Shown here: one piece after another, positions 48,355 to 49,435 of the stretch | Layout of the letters: each line of letters opens with the position of its first letter | Position numbering within the stretch: the first letter of the stretch is position 1 | IMG/VR virus record: IMGVR_UViG_3300050137_000047 | Span: 1 to 49,435 of that record | Origin: a virus | Reading direction: 5' to 3' (one strand) | DNA: 49,435 bases | The notes under the pieces: model-generated | Told to the model about the DNA's origin: nothing | What the model saw: only the letters and a program-made list of their open reading frames with translations | The model's database searches: none | Translations under genes and position numbers: made by a program

Positions 48355-48962
48355 CTAGTCTCAACGTAATTGTATCCGGCCCGCACGAGTCTGTTGTTGG
48401 CACAAAGCGGACATGCGGGCCGCGCAAATGAATGTCCGCTTTTGTGGTCATTGCGGACATTGAGCGGACGTGCCGACGGCATGTTTTATGAGGTCATGCC
48501 CTAACCTCCATCGATGCTGAACGCCGCATCCTCGGCGAGCCAGGTGCGGATGCCCGCGTCAGCCGGTCCCCTCACCTGTCGTTTAACCTTTCTGAGACAT
48601 GGTGCGCTTCTTGTCAGCACGACTTGCTGGCGGGGCAAGGGCACGGCCCGACGCGGGCCATTCATGGCCACGGAACGACAGGCGCGGCGTGCAAGGCTAA
48701 CTGATCTGCGACCGGCGCTTATTAAATTTTTCACCTGTGTGAGCTGCGTCACACTGGCCTCACGTTCGAGCGGCCTAGGGTCGTTTCATGCTGCTCAGAT
48801 CAGGATTTAATCACTGCTGCGAAGTCGTCGGCCGGGCTTCAGCGATTATCATGCTCGCAAGCATGGGATCGATTGTTTTGGCGGCAACCGCGCTTGACGT
48901 TTTGCGCTAGCCAAACCGAGCCGATTGTTCTTTCCGGCAGAAGTGACGCGTGGATGTGCGCT
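48355..48962. repeat. gene-poor stretch with dispersed AATGTCCGC/GCGGACAT repeats
   Basis: Contains AAGCGGACATGCGGGCC (48406), AATGTCCGCTTTTGTGG (48430) and GCGGACATTGAGCGGAC (48453), short inverted motifs. Related units lie at 47850 and 49143-49205. These repeats create many spurious reading frames (encoding SALPP-type and VRFVP-type peptides) familiar from Bradyrhizobium and relatives. The remaining part has no convincing gene. Confidence 0.6.
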
Positions 48963-49091
48963 ATGGAAAAAATTGTCCTGCTTGCTGCCTTAATCAGTGC
49001 GATTTTGGCAATGGCCCAATTCCCGGACTGGCCGCACCAGCACCCCCGGGCTTCGGCGGAAGCTGGACCCTCGAATGATAGTTTCGACTGA
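48963..49091 (+). CDS. possible 42-residue secreted or membrane peptide
   Basis: ATG 48963, no strong ribosome site. Hydrophobic N terminus (MEKIVLLAALISAILAMAQF) followed by a short Pro/His/Ser tail. It could be a small exported peptide, or an accident in a repeat-laden region. Confidence 0.3.
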   Translation: MEKIVLLAALISAILAMAQFPDWPHQHPRASAEAGPSNDSFD

Positions 49092-49142
49092 GCTGTCGAT
49101 TGTCGGGTTCTGGCCCAATGCGGCCGCGCCAACTTGCTCCGG

Positions 49143-49205
49143 AATGTCCGTTATCGGGGGGTAAAGCGGACATGCTCCGGACGTCGCGGGATGTCCGCTT
49201 TTGAC
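49143..49205. repeat. dispersed AATGTCCG/GCGGACAT repeat unit
   Basis: AATGTCCGTTATCGGGGGG, AAAGCGGACATGCTCCGGAC and GGGATGTCCGCTTTTGACC form paired inverted motifs, the same family as near 47850 and 48406-48475. Confidence 0.6.
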
Positions 49206-49272
49206 CGATGCTGTTGAAAAAGGCCGCGGCATGCCGCCGGCGCGCAATTATCGAATCAGCGGAGACAATATT

Positions 49273-49435
49273 TTGAATCGTTCTTGCGCATTCCACGCTT
49301 GGGCGATTCAGATCGCCAGGCGCCGCGGCATGAAAAAGGCGATCGTGGCCCTGGCGCGCCGATTGGCCGTCATCATGCACCGCATATGGGTTGATGGCAC
49401 TGAGTTCCGCTGGACCCGGGAACAAGCCGCGGCAG
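49273..49435 (+). pseudogene. IS110-type transposase remnant, C-terminal part
   Basis: The open frame from TTG 49273 reads AFHAWAIQIARRRGMKKAIV, then ALARRLAVIMHRIWVDGTEF and RWTREQAAA to the window end. It matches the C-terminal block of IS110-family transposases (W-x-x-x-x-A-x-R-x-G-x-x-K-A-x-V-A-x-A-R-x-L-A-V-x-x-H-R-x-W). The catalytic DEDD part and most of the gene are absent upstream, where repeat sequence stands instead, so this is a 5'-truncated fragment. Confidence 0.78.

Noticed and set aside
48501-48810. Frames on both strands between 48501 and 48810
   Set aside because: Arg/Ser/Ala-rich, no ribosome site, in a repeat-laden region; neither strand shows a domain.

Overview
This window is most of a lambda-like siphophage prophage in an alphaproteobacterium, followed at the right by a short piece of host chromosome. 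The host is probably in or near the Bradyrhizobium group. Evidence for the host: a circularly permuted two-piece tmRNA gene (47.1-47.4 kb), dispersed short repeats built on AATGTCCGC/GCGGACATT, and high-GC codon use. No integrase is visible; it would be expected to the left of base 1.

Layout. 1-2.3 kb is an immunity region. A leftward CI-type S24 repressor and a rightward Cro-like gene flank three 17-bp operators. Two more operators sit in a leftward promoter (PL) that drives an M15-type peptidase and a small membrane protein. 2.3-12 kb is a tightly packed rightward early operon with many ATGA overlaps: small regulators, a ParB/MT-A70 methyltransferase fusion, an HD phosphohydrolase, a Gly/Tyr/Ser/Asp-repeat protein, a CHC2/Toprim primase and a P4/D5-type helicase. 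Then follow an iteron-like, partly AT-rich stretch (possible origin) and a GIY-YIG protein that looks frameshifted. 13.0-14.3 kb holds a NusG/RfaH-like factor followed by two near-identical terminator repeats that enclose a tRNA-like element, an arrangement that suggests late-gene antitermination.

14.3-46.4 kb is the late operon: Nu1-like small terminase, GpA large terminase, gpW, lambda-type portal, S49 protease with a nested in-frame scaffold start, decoration protein and major capsid protein. Next comes a 6-kb module unusual for a lambda-like head operon: a spike base like that of the RcGTA gene transfer agent, an Ig/LamG-type fibre, an SGNH esterase, a metalloprotease, and a methyltransferase on the opposite strand. 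Connector and tail genes follow, with a classical A-AAA-AAC -1 frameshift between the two tail chaperones, then the tape measure, minor tail proteins and a 1473-residue J-like tip protein. Lysis genes are a GH108 muramidase, an Amidase_2 amidase and two holin candidates. An outer-membrane barrel protein and a coiled-coil membrane cluster complete the operon before a strong terminator.

46.4-47.1 kb holds two tiny genes and a long inverted repeat. 47.1-47.46 kb is the permuted tmRNA gene (ssrA) and its terminator, the likely attachment locus. The remaining 2 kb has a small secreted Cys-rich protein, the dispersed repeats and a 5'-truncated IS110-type transposase remnant that runs off the window end.
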